Shown piece after piece: positions 1-10,323 of a stretch of DNA of 45,000 nt. The DNA comes from Chromera velia (taxonomy: Eukaryota > Sar > Chromeraceae). The translations under genes and the position numbers were made by a program. The notes under the pieces were generated by a model that had not been told where the DNA came from, did not search any database, and saw nothing but the letters and a program-made list of their open reading frames with translations. Where the stretch lies: NCBI GenBank assembly GCA_018398765.1, contig JAHBMJ010000090.1:66712-111711 (forward strand). Direction: 5' to 3'. Each line of letters begins with the position of its first letter. Position 1 is the first letter of the stretch.

Positions 1-444
1 CACGGGTTGAGCCTCCGGGCCGATTCTTACGATAACCGTGCGTTCATTTTTTACAACGCACGGACGGTCAAATCGACCGTGTACAAGGCTTACGTCAATG
101 ACCTTGTCACGCGTCGGTGCGGAATCCGGCCGAGGTGGCAGGAGTATTGTAGAGAGAAACTGAACATTACAGACTTCGACAGTTTACCTTTGAAGCGGAA
201 ACTCGAATTGAATCCCCGGAAGGATAGGTTTTACCACGAAGCGTACCTGACGCACACACGTGCACACCCGGAAGATGTCTTCCGCTGGCTTTCATATGAA
301 GCGTGGAAAAACGGAACGACCACGAGGATAGGCGGAGGGAAGGGGAAGGACAAAAGAGTGAAGACAGGTGATGACCTTGATCTGTCTGACCTTCCCGTAG
401 AAATGATGGACAACGCATTTAAGAGGGCAGAATTTGGAGACTAG
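1..444 (+). CDS. 3' part of an unrecognised gene (C-terminal ~147 residues)
   Basis: The frame is open from the first base of the window and ends at a TAG at 442-444, so this is the C-terminal part of a longer protein or a last exon. No ATG lies near the left edge, so the true start is to the left. The protein is hydrophilic, with aromatic and basic patches (FYNARTVKSTVYKAY, then YCREKLN, then WLSYEAWKNG), a Gly/Lys-rich stretch (GGGKGKDKR) and an acidic tail (DDLDLSDLP). No signal peptide, membrane segment or catalytic motif is visible. Composition and codon use look like real coding sequence, unlike the AT-rich DNA that follows. I do not recognise the family. A lineage-specific organelle or ribosome-associated protein is possible, but that is only a guess. 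Confidence 0.65.
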   Translation, partial: HGLSLRADSYDNRAFIFYNARTVKSTVYKAYVNDLVTRRCGIRPRWQEYCREKLNITDFDSLPLKRKLELNPRKDRFYHEAYLTHTRAHPEDVFRWLSYEAWKNGTTTRIGGGKGKDKRVKTGDDLDLSDLPVEMMDNAFKRAEFGD

Positions 445-706
445 AGGCAACTGGGGGGGGGCAGAGAAAGAGTGAGCATGTTTTTTATCTTCGACGTGAG
501 TCTGACGGCGGGGGGGAAACCGAGGTTGTGAAGAGAGGACTTTCGAAGCCCTCTCTGTTGTCGATCACTCCTGTATGCAGTGGCTTGATGATCATTAATT
601 TTTTTGCTTGCTGTCTTCACCAGCACTACTACGTCGCCTAGCACCAGCAAGATGGATAGTCAATTCACAGTTTGAATTACAGTCTTTTGGTGTTACATAT
701 AGTTTA
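445..706. other. 3' flank of the left-edge gene
   Basis: Presumed 3' untranslated and flanking DNA. It holds a G run near 451-459 and becomes AT-rich after about 590. No gene is supported here. Confidence 0.4.
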
Positions 707-1395
707 TGTCGCTAAAAAATTCGCTTTAAGCTATATAGGCGTCAGCTAAAGAAAAAAAAAAAGATTGCCCCATGTAACTAGCGCCCTTACACCAATCCTG
801 TAGTGTTGCATAAAGTTGAATGTGTAACAATTGCCCCTGACCCCCCCTTTGTTACACATATAAAAATGCGTAACAATTAGTGCGCAATAATTCCAGACAA
901 AATTTTTGATACCGTCTCTCTCATCCCCCGTGCTCCCGCCTTTACCCTTTTACCCCTGGCACCACTGCCTCCAGTGCCCAAAAATTCTCCCTGCCGCGTT
1001 GCTGACGAGACCATTGCCCCAAAAGCAGTATCTTCAAACCGTCGTGAAGAAGAAAAAGAAAACGAAGATGAAACCTAGAATTAATATACACTAAAGTGTG
1101 TAATAATGCATTCCTAAAAGTGATGGTTTAAATTATAATCAGAGTTATTAAAGTGTTTAGCCAATATATTTAGCCAAAGTTTGAACCTTCAGTTAGATTT
1201 TAGCCAAATATATTCAAATATAAACGGAAGCACAAATACTTGAAAAATGTGTGTTTCATTCTTTAAAAAATTGTTTATTTCCCACCAAAGTTGCGAATAT
1301 AGTAGCAAATATAATGGCAACATTGCAAGTTTTTAGGCAACTTTGCACCAAATTGTCTTTATATGGCCCATTACATTAACTGTATTGAATTTTCC

Positions 1396-1970
1396 TACAC
1401 TGGAACTATAGTGTGTCACAATGAGAATTTCTAGAACCTTTTGTGTCACAATGATTTGTGACACAATAATTGTGATTTTAAGAACTTTCGACTGATTTAA
1501 TTAAATCACACTTATGTGTGAAAAAAATAGTTATAGATCACGTGTTTTTGGTATTTGACGTGGCTTGACATGCATTAGGGGGCAGTGGAGCGGCAGTGGC
1601 ATAGCCGTATAGCCGTATAGTTAAGACTCCGCTTAAGGACTCCACACATGCACGTGAGAGTGTTAGAGTGAAATAAGTGAATGTGAGTGAGGTGATAGAG
1701 TCACGGTGAGTGATTAAGTGATCGAGGTGACTGAATGACTGAATGTAGAAGAACAATCTGAACTTCAACGACTCTAAATTGAAGTCCTAAAACATCAGAT
1801 CACTTTAAAAGTTTAGGTTCACTTGAATTTTTGTTTAACAATTTCATTACACCTAAGTTACTCTAACTATTTTATCACATCTATTGTAACACAATTATTT
1901 GTGTCACTAGTACTAGTATAGAGGGTATTGTATCACAATTTAAATTGTATCACACTATAGTTTCAGTGTA
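1396..1970. mobile_element. MITE-like foldback element with TA at both ends
   Basis: The left end TACACTGGAACTATAGTGTG (from 1396) is mirrored by the right end CACACTATAGTTTCAGTGTA (to 1970), with one mismatch. Further inside, GTGTCACAAT/ATTGTGACAC-type repeats extend the inverted repeat. If the terminal TA is the target duplication, the element is 571 bp starting CACTG, as in Tc1/mariner-type MITEs. The interior (about 1530-1770) holds short GTGA/GACT-rich repeats and no supported ORF. Confidence 0.6.
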
Positions 1971-1975
1971 AATTT

Positions 1976-3817
1976 CCCTATAAAATGAGCAGTCAAAATG
2001 GCTAGTGATGGCCAGTTAACTGTCCATTTTTCCTGGTAATTTTAGAAAGTCAACTAGCCATAATTTTTAAATTTAAATGGCCAGTGGTATGTATCTCAAG
2101 ATCTATATGGCGTATGAAGCTAAAAATTGGTTTACAAAGTGGGCTTAAAGTGCCTAGAACGAAGTACCAGCTTTTAAAAGTGTCCTGGACTGCCTGGTGG
2201 TGCCAGGACGACTCGGGTCGGATCATGGCGACACCAGTATGGACTCAGGCATTCCACATGCACCGATACGACGCGGGCCCTAAGGCTTCTTGCAGGTATT
2301 TGAGTACCGGAATTAGCCGGGATCTTGGTCTTCATACGCTGTCACTACCTTGTAGATGAATTGACTTTGGGATATGGATGTTGTCTTGTAGCTGCTGTTC
2401 TGTAGCTTGAGTTCGTCCTGTCGCATGAACTCAGTCTGTTTGCATATTACGTTTGATTCTCTGTCAAGTGCGGGGATGAAAACGACTGTTCTGAAGAGGG
2501 ATTGGATTTAAATTTAGAGGGAATGTGCGGATTAGGTTGATCAAGGTATCTTGATGATCTTTATTTAAAACCTTCTGAACCTTCTAGAGTCAATCAGTTT
2601 AGGACAGAGTCTTCTGCCGTCATCTAGCTTAGCCTCTTGAATGTCATGACTAGCTCATGATATGAGCATGTGTCCTGGACTGCCTGGCGGCGCCAGGACG
2701 ACTCGGGTCGGATGGCAACGTCAGTGTACGTGGACTCAGGCATTCCACATGCGCCAGGACGGGCGCGGGCCTTGTGGTAGGTGCCGAGATCTGCCGGGGT
2801 CTAAGCCTTTACACACGGTTTGCATGCGTCACTTAGCCAATTCGGTATTTGAATTTATGTGAAGCGTTGCAGAGAGACTGGAAGCAACGTTAGGACATAG
2901 ATGATCGTTCAGTTGTTCTAGCCAGCGGATGACAGTTGTTGAGAGTTGTTGAGAAGTTTAAAGGATGTTAAGAGAGTTGTGATGTTAAGAGATTGATTAA
3001 GACTTAGAGATAGGCTTATACGTTAACAAACTATATTCGTTTACTTCTTAGTAGATCGATTCATGTTGATTTAGGACACAAACTCCATCTCAAAGCAATA
3101 ACCTTCTAGCAAGTCAGCTTCTCTCCTTGTACACCGCCACCAACTTCCCCCTAGACAAATAGTACTTCGTTATAAAAGCTTATTCCGAGTATTTTTTACT
3201 CTGACACAAAATGGCCCGTTGAAAAAAAATTGCCACTAAAAATGGCCACTGGCCAAAAAAATAGCTAGTCAACTAGCCTTTTTCTGAAAATGACCAGTGA
3301 CCATTTTGGAAAGTCAACTAGCAATTTTTACTAGCATTTTCAAAATGGTCAGTGGTATGTATCTCAAGATCTATATGGTGTATAGAACTAAAAATTAGTA
3401 AACAAAGCAGGCTTAAAGTGCCTAGAAAGAAGCACTAGCTTTTGAAGGCTTATTCTAAGTATTTTTCACTCTAACACAAAATGGCTAGTGAGGTCGATTT
3501 CAAAAAAAAAAATGGTCACTAGCTAAAATTTACTTAATAAATTTTGGCCACTAGCCATTTTTTTTAAGAAATCGACCTAACTAGCCATTTTGTGTCAGAC
3601 TAAAAAATACTTGCAATAAGCTTTTAAAAGCTAGTGTTTCCTTCTAAGCACTTTGAGCCCGCTTTGTATACCAATTTTTAGCTCCATACGCCATATAGAT
3701 CTTGAGATACATACCACTAGCCATTTTGAAAATGGCTAGTTGACTTTTTAAAATGGCCAGTAAAAATAAACAGTTGACTGGCCATCACTAGCCATTTCGA
3801 CTGTCCATTTTATAGGG
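1976..3817. mobile_element. Non-autonomous DNA element with ~205-bp terminal inverted repeats
   Basis: The left arm 1976-2181 begins CCCTATAAAATG. The right arm 3612-3817 is its inverse and ends CATTTTATAGGG. The arms match along most of their length, including the block GTATGTATCTCAAGATCTAT at 2087-2106 and its inverse near 3695-3714. TTT flanks both ends and may be a 3-bp target duplication. A third copy of the arm (about 3310-3520) makes a large palindrome centred near 3530. The core (2182-3160) contains a ~100-bp direct repeat. No transposase is visible. Confidence 0.7.
2181..2771. repeat. ~100-bp direct repeat inside the foldback element
   Basis: The segment starting TGTCCTGGACTGCCTGG at 2181 (to about 2280) recurs at 2671 (to about 2771) with small changes. 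Shared blocks are CCAGGACGACTCGGGTCGGA and GGACTCAGGCATTCCACATG. These blocks are GC-rich compared with the AT-rich arms. Short reading frames across them are not credible genes. Confidence 0.7.
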
Positions 3818-4242
3818 TTTATCAACATTTTTTCCTGTTACTATGACTCTTTGAGTCTTTGACACACTTAATTGCTTCTGTCCAAACCGAAGAAAGCTTC
3901 ACCCAACACAGCTCTCAATATATATCCAAATATATCCAAAAGTTTAGATATAGCCAAAATTTTGCCTTCGGTTATAGGTATGGATAGATATATTGAAAAG
4001 TTTAACAACTTTGGAATCAATGCACACTAAATTAACTGTGTACTTAATACATTCCTAAAAGTGATAGTTTGAATTAATGCATACTAAAGTATGTACTAAT
4101 TTATTCATCAAAATTCTATTAAAATGTGTAACAAAACAATGTGTAACAAAATATTTTGAAAAAAGTAATTGTGTAACCCTACAGGATTGATATAAGCACC
4201 CCAAACCCTTCGGTTTTTTTTTTCTGTTTTTTTTCTTTATTA

Positions 4243-4317
4243 GTTAAACAATTGTTATTCAAGTGTTGCACAAGTGTTGTTTATATGTTACATAACTGTT
4301 GTTAAGTGTTGTTCACA
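4243..4317 (-). repeat. Copy of a dispersed ACAACA-rich repeat
   Basis: The reverse complement closely matches 27958-28030 on the plus strand; both read ACAACA..TTAACAACAGTT with the same downstream order of AACAACACTTGT and CAAC. This links the element nest at 0.7-4.4 kb to the small element at 27.9-28.1 kb. Confidence 0.6.
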
Positions 4318-4440
4318 GTAAAAAGATAAAAAAGAAAGGGGAAAAAAAGATGTCCTCTGATCGCCTTTTTTTTTTTTTTCTTTAGCGGCAATTTCCGCCG
4401 GCAAACTTTAGCCGATGCTTAGTTACTTTAAATGCTATGG

Positions 4441-4684
4441 TCTAAAAGATATATAACTTCAAAGTTTTGAATCGTTTAGCTGCTACTTAATTTAAAAGTT
4501 TTTTAGCTAGTTTATGTAAAATTTAATTCTTTAGCGTTGTTTTTTCATACACTAATTTTTTTCATTTTTTAAATATTTAATGCAATATGAGCACTGTTAC
4601 GTGGACCTAGTGTATCATTTATATTTTGAGAATTAATGAAGCCCTCGATGAGAATGATGACAAAACGTAACGCGGCAGCGCGTC
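4441..4684. other. AT-rich spacer
   Basis: AT-rich DNA between two element groups. I see no gene, RNA or clear repeat in it. Confidence 0.4.
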
Positions 4685-5869
4685 ATACAGATGTGCATGG
4701 ACCAATTAGAACCCGCCGCCAGACCTCAACCGGCTCAAAAATTTCGAGGGAAAAAGGAACAGCCCTCTATTCCCTTTTCCCTCCTGAACTCAAACTAAGA
4801 ACCCTAGGAGACGTCAGTTCGCCTCTTTAGACTCTCTCTAGCTGCTTGGTATAGAAAAAACGACTCCCAGACTCACAGGGAGTCCAAAGAACGGACGTCT
4901 GAGGTCTGACACCTAAAGAGGCCAAAGTGGCCTTCCTGGACTCAGAAGTTCAGAAAGGGCTGTGGTACACCAATGATGATAAAATGCATACCAACACGCC
5001 CCATCTAGTCCAGGTAACTTAGTTCCAACAGGGGATAAGGAATGGTTGATGCACTGTGGACTTCAACTGACAAGTCTGCTCATGAACAGAAAGATACACT
5101 CCAGATGGCGCCCTATGTCAAATTGCCGGAAGGGCTTTTTCCTTCTTGAGCACTTTAAACCTGCAGCCATCGCACAAAAGTACTGCCCAACACTCATATG
5201 CTCCTGTCTGGAGGGAAAGAGCAGGACAGAACCACTTACCGGGGAAGCTGGAGGTCGATTAATACCCCTGAGACGCCAATTCTCTACAACAGGAACACAA
5301 AACAATCTCGCCTTCCCACAACCAGCAGACTCACCAGGAACCTATCCTGCTGGCCTGGGAGGATGACAACAGACACAGGGCATTGGGCAAAATTGCTGGG
5401 GATCGATTCTGCGGCCTCCTGGTAGAAAGAAGGAATGTTGCTTTGGAGGCCTGGGAGGTACTTTCCTGACTGGTCCAGACTGGAGCTACCAGACATGCCA
5501 AAGCAGATCAACTGCGCCACAAGACTTCACCCCGACACAGAGGCAAGCTGTCTAGTATCAGGGGAGCGGAATTATGCCAGTTTGACTATCGGTACTGCTC
5601 TACACAGCAAGGTAGACAGGAAGGGACGAGAGGACGAAATGACCCTTCCCTGTGTGTTGGTGTGCTTTTTGAGCAGTCTGAGCACAATTTCAGGATTTTG
5701 AGAGTGGCTCCGGAAAGTTTTGGCCCAAATTCTTGCACCAACGCACTCAGCGGCCTCTGGGGACCAATTTGGTACCTTTCTGGGCCTCGGGCGCCGCCGG
5801 AATCGCGCGGACCGGCTTAACCGGCTCAAAAATTTCAGACCCTTCTAATTGGTCCATGCACATCTGTAT
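4685..5869. mobile_element. Element with perfect 27-bp terminal inverted repeats
   Basis: 4685-4711 (ATACAGATGTGCATGGACCA...) is repeated exactly in inverse orientation at 5843-5869, giving an element of 1185 bp. Inside both ends lies the direct block ACCGGCTCAAAAATTTC (near 4728 and 5819), so the sub-terminal repeats are direct rather than inverted. TA near each end may belong to the target duplication. The interior is more GC-rich than the surroundings and contains several ORFs under 110 codons on both strands; none resembles a known transposase. It could be a MITE-like element that captured host DNA. Confidence 0.7.
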
Positions 5870-6191
5870 AACCACCTTCCATGTTGCAAAATAGAAATTA
5901 AAATGCATGTAAGGCAAGGTGTAACAAGATGTGGTTACACTGTGGTCTAAACTGTGGTATTGAATACTAGTATCGATTAACCTAGAGCAGAACTTCGGAA
6001 TAGACTTAAACTTTATAGATGAAAAGCGCAGAACTTAGGCTGAACTTGAATCTCTTAAAAAGTTTCAGTCAATAGTGACAGGGGTGTAACTTTGAATCCT
6101 ATGCGTAGTTTTGTACTTAACTGGGTACTTGTACTTGCGTTTAGACTTGCGTGTTGCATGGTTGATCTGTTTCATTCCTTTCTTCAAGTTC
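5870..6191. other. 3' flank of the ankyrin gene
   Basis: AT-rich DNA downstream of the stop codon of the minus-strand ankyrin gene, presumably its 3' untranslated region and terminator. No further gene is supported. Confidence 0.4.
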
Positions 6192-7100
6192 TCATCTGCG
6201 GGAAGACGACGCTGTCGCAATACCCCGAAGAATTTTGAAGAAGCTGAAAGACAAAAGACCAAACAGAATGATCGCAACAACCAGAACTAGCAGGAGCTCG
6301 ACCATCACGTCACTCGTAGACATGCCACCCTCATCACTCCCCCCCTCGCCACTTCCTGCGAACATCCGTACTCTTCTGATGAAGTTTTGAACCGTCTCGT
6401 TTTCTTCTTCCTCCGTTTCCTCCCACCACCACCGGCCTCCGGTAATTCGCAGAGAGCCCGAGTCTCCTGCTCCATCGGGAGAGCTCCGTGCGCCCGCCCC
6501 TGACCGTTCTCTCGTCCCTCCTCCTTCCCTCGCACGTCCCTGCCGACCGCGGAGGCACGGGCGCTCGTCATCAGCCTCGTATTCCCAATTTTCAGGGAGC
6601 CAGTCGAAGTGCGCTTCTGTAAGCTTACGCGAGTCTTTGCCAGTGCCACGTCGGATAGGAAACCAGCAAATGCTCGGACCCGCCCCTCCGTCCCCCCTCT
6701 CCTCTCTCCACCCCCGGAGTCTGTCTGCGTCCGTCTCTTCCTCAACGTGCTGACGCCACACGCCCCGCACCCGCCGACCGACAATCGAATCAGCTCGGTT
6801 CCCCGGAACCCTCAGAGACCCCCCCCCCCCCCCCCCAGTCGCAGCTGCATGCACCCCCTTTCCATCTAGGCTTCCAACGTAGCTGCCGTAAGAGACTCCC
6901 GATTTATTCGGGTGACGGAGGGCCAGTCTGTCCCATGAGCCCCCCGAGGGAGCCCCCAGGACTTCCCCTAGGCTCAGGGAGGGCGCTGCGAATGAGGCGC
7001 CCCCATGACGGCGGGAGTGGGCGACCATGAACCGAGAGAGAACGATGCCGATTTGGGAGTGAGATCGAACAAAGGCGAGGTCGCGTGCCGTCTGCCCAGT
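6192..7100 (-). CDS. Last exon of the ankyrin gene: final repeat, Gly run and transmembrane tail
   Basis: The acceptor is GTGTGCAG before 7100. It encodes the last, divergent ankyrin repeat (TGQTARDLAFVRSHSQIG), a run of six Gly from 18 consecutive G (plus-strand C at 6819-6836), a more ordered patch (FDWLPENWEYEADDE), a Gly/Glu/Arg-rich linker and a hydrophobic segment of about 22 residues, then a short tail ATASSSRR and TGA at 6192-6194. The layout suggests a tail-anchored or single-pass protein with the repeats in the cytosol. The frame stays open across the G run, which supports the reading, but that run is prone to sequencing error. Confidence 0.7.
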   Translation of the reverse strand, partial: TGQTARDLAFVRSHSQIGIVLSRFMVAHSRRHGGASFAAPSLSLGEVLGAPSGGSWDRLALRHPNKSGVSYGSYVGSLDGKGVHAAATGGGGGGSLRVPGNRADSIVGRRVRGVWRQHVEEETDADRLRGWREERGDGGAGPSICWFPIRRGTGKDSRKLTEAHFDWLPENWEYEADDERPCLRGRQGRAREGGGTRERSGAGARSSPDGAGDSGSLRITGGRWWWEETEEEENETVQNFIRRVRMFAGSGEGGSDEGGMSTSDVMVELLLVLVVAIILFGLLSFSFFKILRGIATASSSRR

Positions 7101-10100
7101 CTGCACACCCACACGCGAATAAATAATGACTTGACCACAAAAAGCCAAAACAGGATCCCAGTTGTGGATTCAAATGAGCCAACATAGGACGAGGATTTGT
7201 GTCCATCACAACGACAGGAGAAAAGTGAAGAAGGCGGGCGGGTTTGGGGATGAGAGAGGCCATCACACCGGCATGCAAGTAGGCAGACAGACAGACAATG
7301 CCATTCTTCTCTTCTTCTTTTTGTGCTTTGCAGTTGGACAAGACAGGCAGTCCGACCAACAAAGAAAACGTGAAGCGGACAGATAGACAGCGGACTGAAA
7401 AGACAGAGAAGAAGAGAAAAACGACCACCCACTCACCAGAGTTTTGAGCAGGGGGTTGGCGCCTGCCGCCATCAAGAGGCGCGTCGTTGCGGCTGCCCCG
7501 CTCTCTGCGGCGTCGTGGAGCGCCGTGCGCCCATTCTGCATGCATGCCAGGCGCCATACAGGGTCCTTCTCATTCAATCACCGCACAGTCCAGAGAAACT
7601 GACTGACTACCCTCTTCTCCGGTACAGCGTAAGGCACCAAGCCACAAGAAGCAGACAGACCGATCCGAGAACAGCAAGCCAACATACGCAGGGGGGGGGG
7701 AAAGGGGGAGAGAGGGAGGAACGGAGAGATGATGGGGCTTTTGATTGACTGCACAAGACGAAGAGAAAGAAAGGAGAGTTTGAACTACGGGAGAAAGACA
7801 GTCTAAATTACAGTGACAGATAGATGGAGAGTGCTTTTCATTTTCTGCTTGTTGAAAGAAGGAACAAAACTGCTGCGCTCAGAAAAGGCGAACGACCGAA
7901 GAGACGAAAGTGTATCAGAAGATGATGAAGAAAATGATGCGCATGCCGTCACTTCAGAAAATTCAAAACAATGGCAGGAACAGACAGAACTGTACTGCAT
8001 GGGAATTGAAGCTGTGAGGCTAACCACCCTGCAGGGCCTGGGAGACTGACTGATTGCCTGATTCATGAACGATTGACCGACCTTTGCCTGTAGGTTCACC
8101 GCTGCCCCCGCTTTCAGCAGCAACAGGACGCAGTCTTGGTGACCCTTCCAAGCGGCAGCCATCAGCGCAGTCCGTTTATTCTGCAAGATGATCGATCGAT
8201 CGAGTTGCACGAACGCGGAGAAGGATCGAAGAGTGAAGAAGGAAGGAAGGAAACACTGCAGGGGCCTTTCTTCTCTGCACGGATGGGCTAGACGGGCTTG
8301 GACCGGCAACGAGGAACCGCTCACCGAAGGGGAGCAGAAGAAGAAAGAGCAAAATAAAAGCTTCGGAAGGGAAGTACGCATGCAGAAAAAGAGCGCGGAC
8401 AATCAGAGAAAGACGGGGGAGAACGGGAAAGAGAAACAGCGAGAGAGCAGAAAAGATCATGAAATCAAAGACAAGGAAAGAATCATTCAGCCAGCCGCCC
8501 GACCGACCTCATCTCTTCTGTCGACGTCCACGCGTCCCTTCACCCGTGGCCGTTCGAGAAGAGCTGCGACGACCCCTGTGTGCCCACCGGAGGCCGCCCT
8601 GTAGAGAGGAGCGACCCCGTGCTGCGATTCCAGGGCGGAAAGATACAACGACGATCCATCCATATGTCCATTCAAAGCTCTCTGCTTTAATTTCTTTTTT
8701 CTTGGCTCAGCTCTCACTATCCCCCAGAAAAGCAGCTGAAAGACCGAATGGGCGTGGAAACTGGAAAAACGAAATGAAAGAAGAAAGAGCAGGGAGGGAT
8801 ACTTGTGGGAAAGGAAAAGCGTCATGGCAAATCAGAAAGAGAGAGGGAGAACCATATCTCTATACGTCAATCACGCGCTCTTTCACTCACTCAATTGTTT
8901 TACCAACTCAATGCAGCAGCCCCTGCACGATCCCCGCACCCAGGAAGGAATCAAATTTCAGACAGCTGGACTGACAAGGCATTCACCCACTCAATCTGAC
9001 ATTCATTCATTTACAGGCTGCATTGGCTGAGTGCCCGACTGACTGACTGACTGACTGACAGAGTCTCGAGCATCTGGTGCAGCCCCAGCCTCAAGGAGTG
9101 TTTCCACTACCTTCAGATATCCCTGTGCGGCTGCGTGTGACAGGGGCGTGACTCCACTCTGCAACAATGAACGCAATAGAATCCATAGACAGACTCAATA
9201 GGGGGTCAGGGGGATCACACACAGAAAAAAGAAGGGGATCGCACACACTCACTCCCTCACTCTCACTTACTCACTCTCACTCACTCCCTCCCTCCCTCCC
9301 TCACTTCCTCACTGACTCACCGCATCCCTCGCGTCCACATCTGCATTCTCCCGCAAGAGATCGCGTACAGCCGGCACGCTCCCGGCACCTGCCGCGAGGT
9401 GGAGAGGCGTGGCGTGTCTCCGAGATCTGCAGTCGAAAATCGAGGGCAAGTTAATGGAGAAGAAGAGGGGCGCTGCATGGAAAAAGGACTCAGGGAGTGA
9501 AAAGGAAGGGGAAAAAACGACGGAAAAATAGCACCTGTCAAGAAATAGGAAGAGAGCACACACACCACTGAAATAGAGAGACGTAGAAGCCATAGGTGCG
9601 CAAAAAAAGAACACAAAAAGCCGACGCACCCACCCACCCACCCACCCACGAACCTCAAGTTTGCCAGTTGGGGCACCCGTCGGATCACAGCACGAACGAA
9701 GTGGTGACCGCAGAAGCAGGCGGCAATGTGCAAAGCCGTGCAACCAGAACCCTGCGTGCGCGTGTGCATGTGCATATGCGTGTGCATGAGTGTGTGTGTG
9801 TGTCTGTGTGTGTGTGAGAGAGAGAGAGAGAGATGAAACAGCAACCAAGACCAAGGGAGGATCCCCATTTTCCCTCCTGAGACCAGACGAGTCAACCACA
9901 TGCAGAGGAAAAAATGGAAAAGAGGAAAATGATCTATCCGCTCACAGTGAGAGAGAAGAGAGGCCGAATCGAGAGAACAACACAGAATGAAAAAAAAAAG
10001 ACGACAAATTAACAAACGTAAAAAGAAAACGGGGGACAGAGGATTCAACATGATCACAAATATGCACGCAAAAGAAAGAATAATTCAGAGTCGATCATTC

Positions 10101-10288
10101 CTTTGCTGAATCAAGAACATGATCCTTCTACTATGATCCCACCCCACCCCGCCCACCCCCCCGACCAACCGACCAACCCCGGTTCGGAGGAAAGGGTTCG
10201 CCCCCCCATTGAGGAGCAGGAGGAACAGCCCGACTTCATCAGAGAACGACGCCATGTGCAGAGGGGTCAGTCCCTGAGACTGTACACG

Positions 10289-10323
<35 letters not shown>

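Larger units (their letters stand above)
732..4400. mobile_element. Outer inverted repeat enclosing a nest of non-autonomous elements
   Basis: The left side (732-812) reads GGCGTCAGCTAAAG, an A run, then ACACCAATCCTGTAG. The right side contains the inverse: CCTACAGGATTGATAT at about 4171-4186, and a T run followed by CTTTAGCGGC near 4365-4387. The same end sequence (CTTTAGCCGACGCC) closes a separate element at 28088-28101. The right arm is longer than the left and also carries a segment (4243-4317) matching 27958-28030 in reverse. A direct repeat (CATTCCTAAAAGTGAT) occurs near 1110 and 4050. I read this as one old inverted-repeat element that took in other elements. The exact ends and the target duplication are not certain. 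No transposase ORF is visible. Confidence 0.5.

Noticed and set aside
5046-5701. Overlapping small frames on both strands inside the 27-bp inverted-repeat element
   Set aside because: No frame dominates and none has recognisable motifs.
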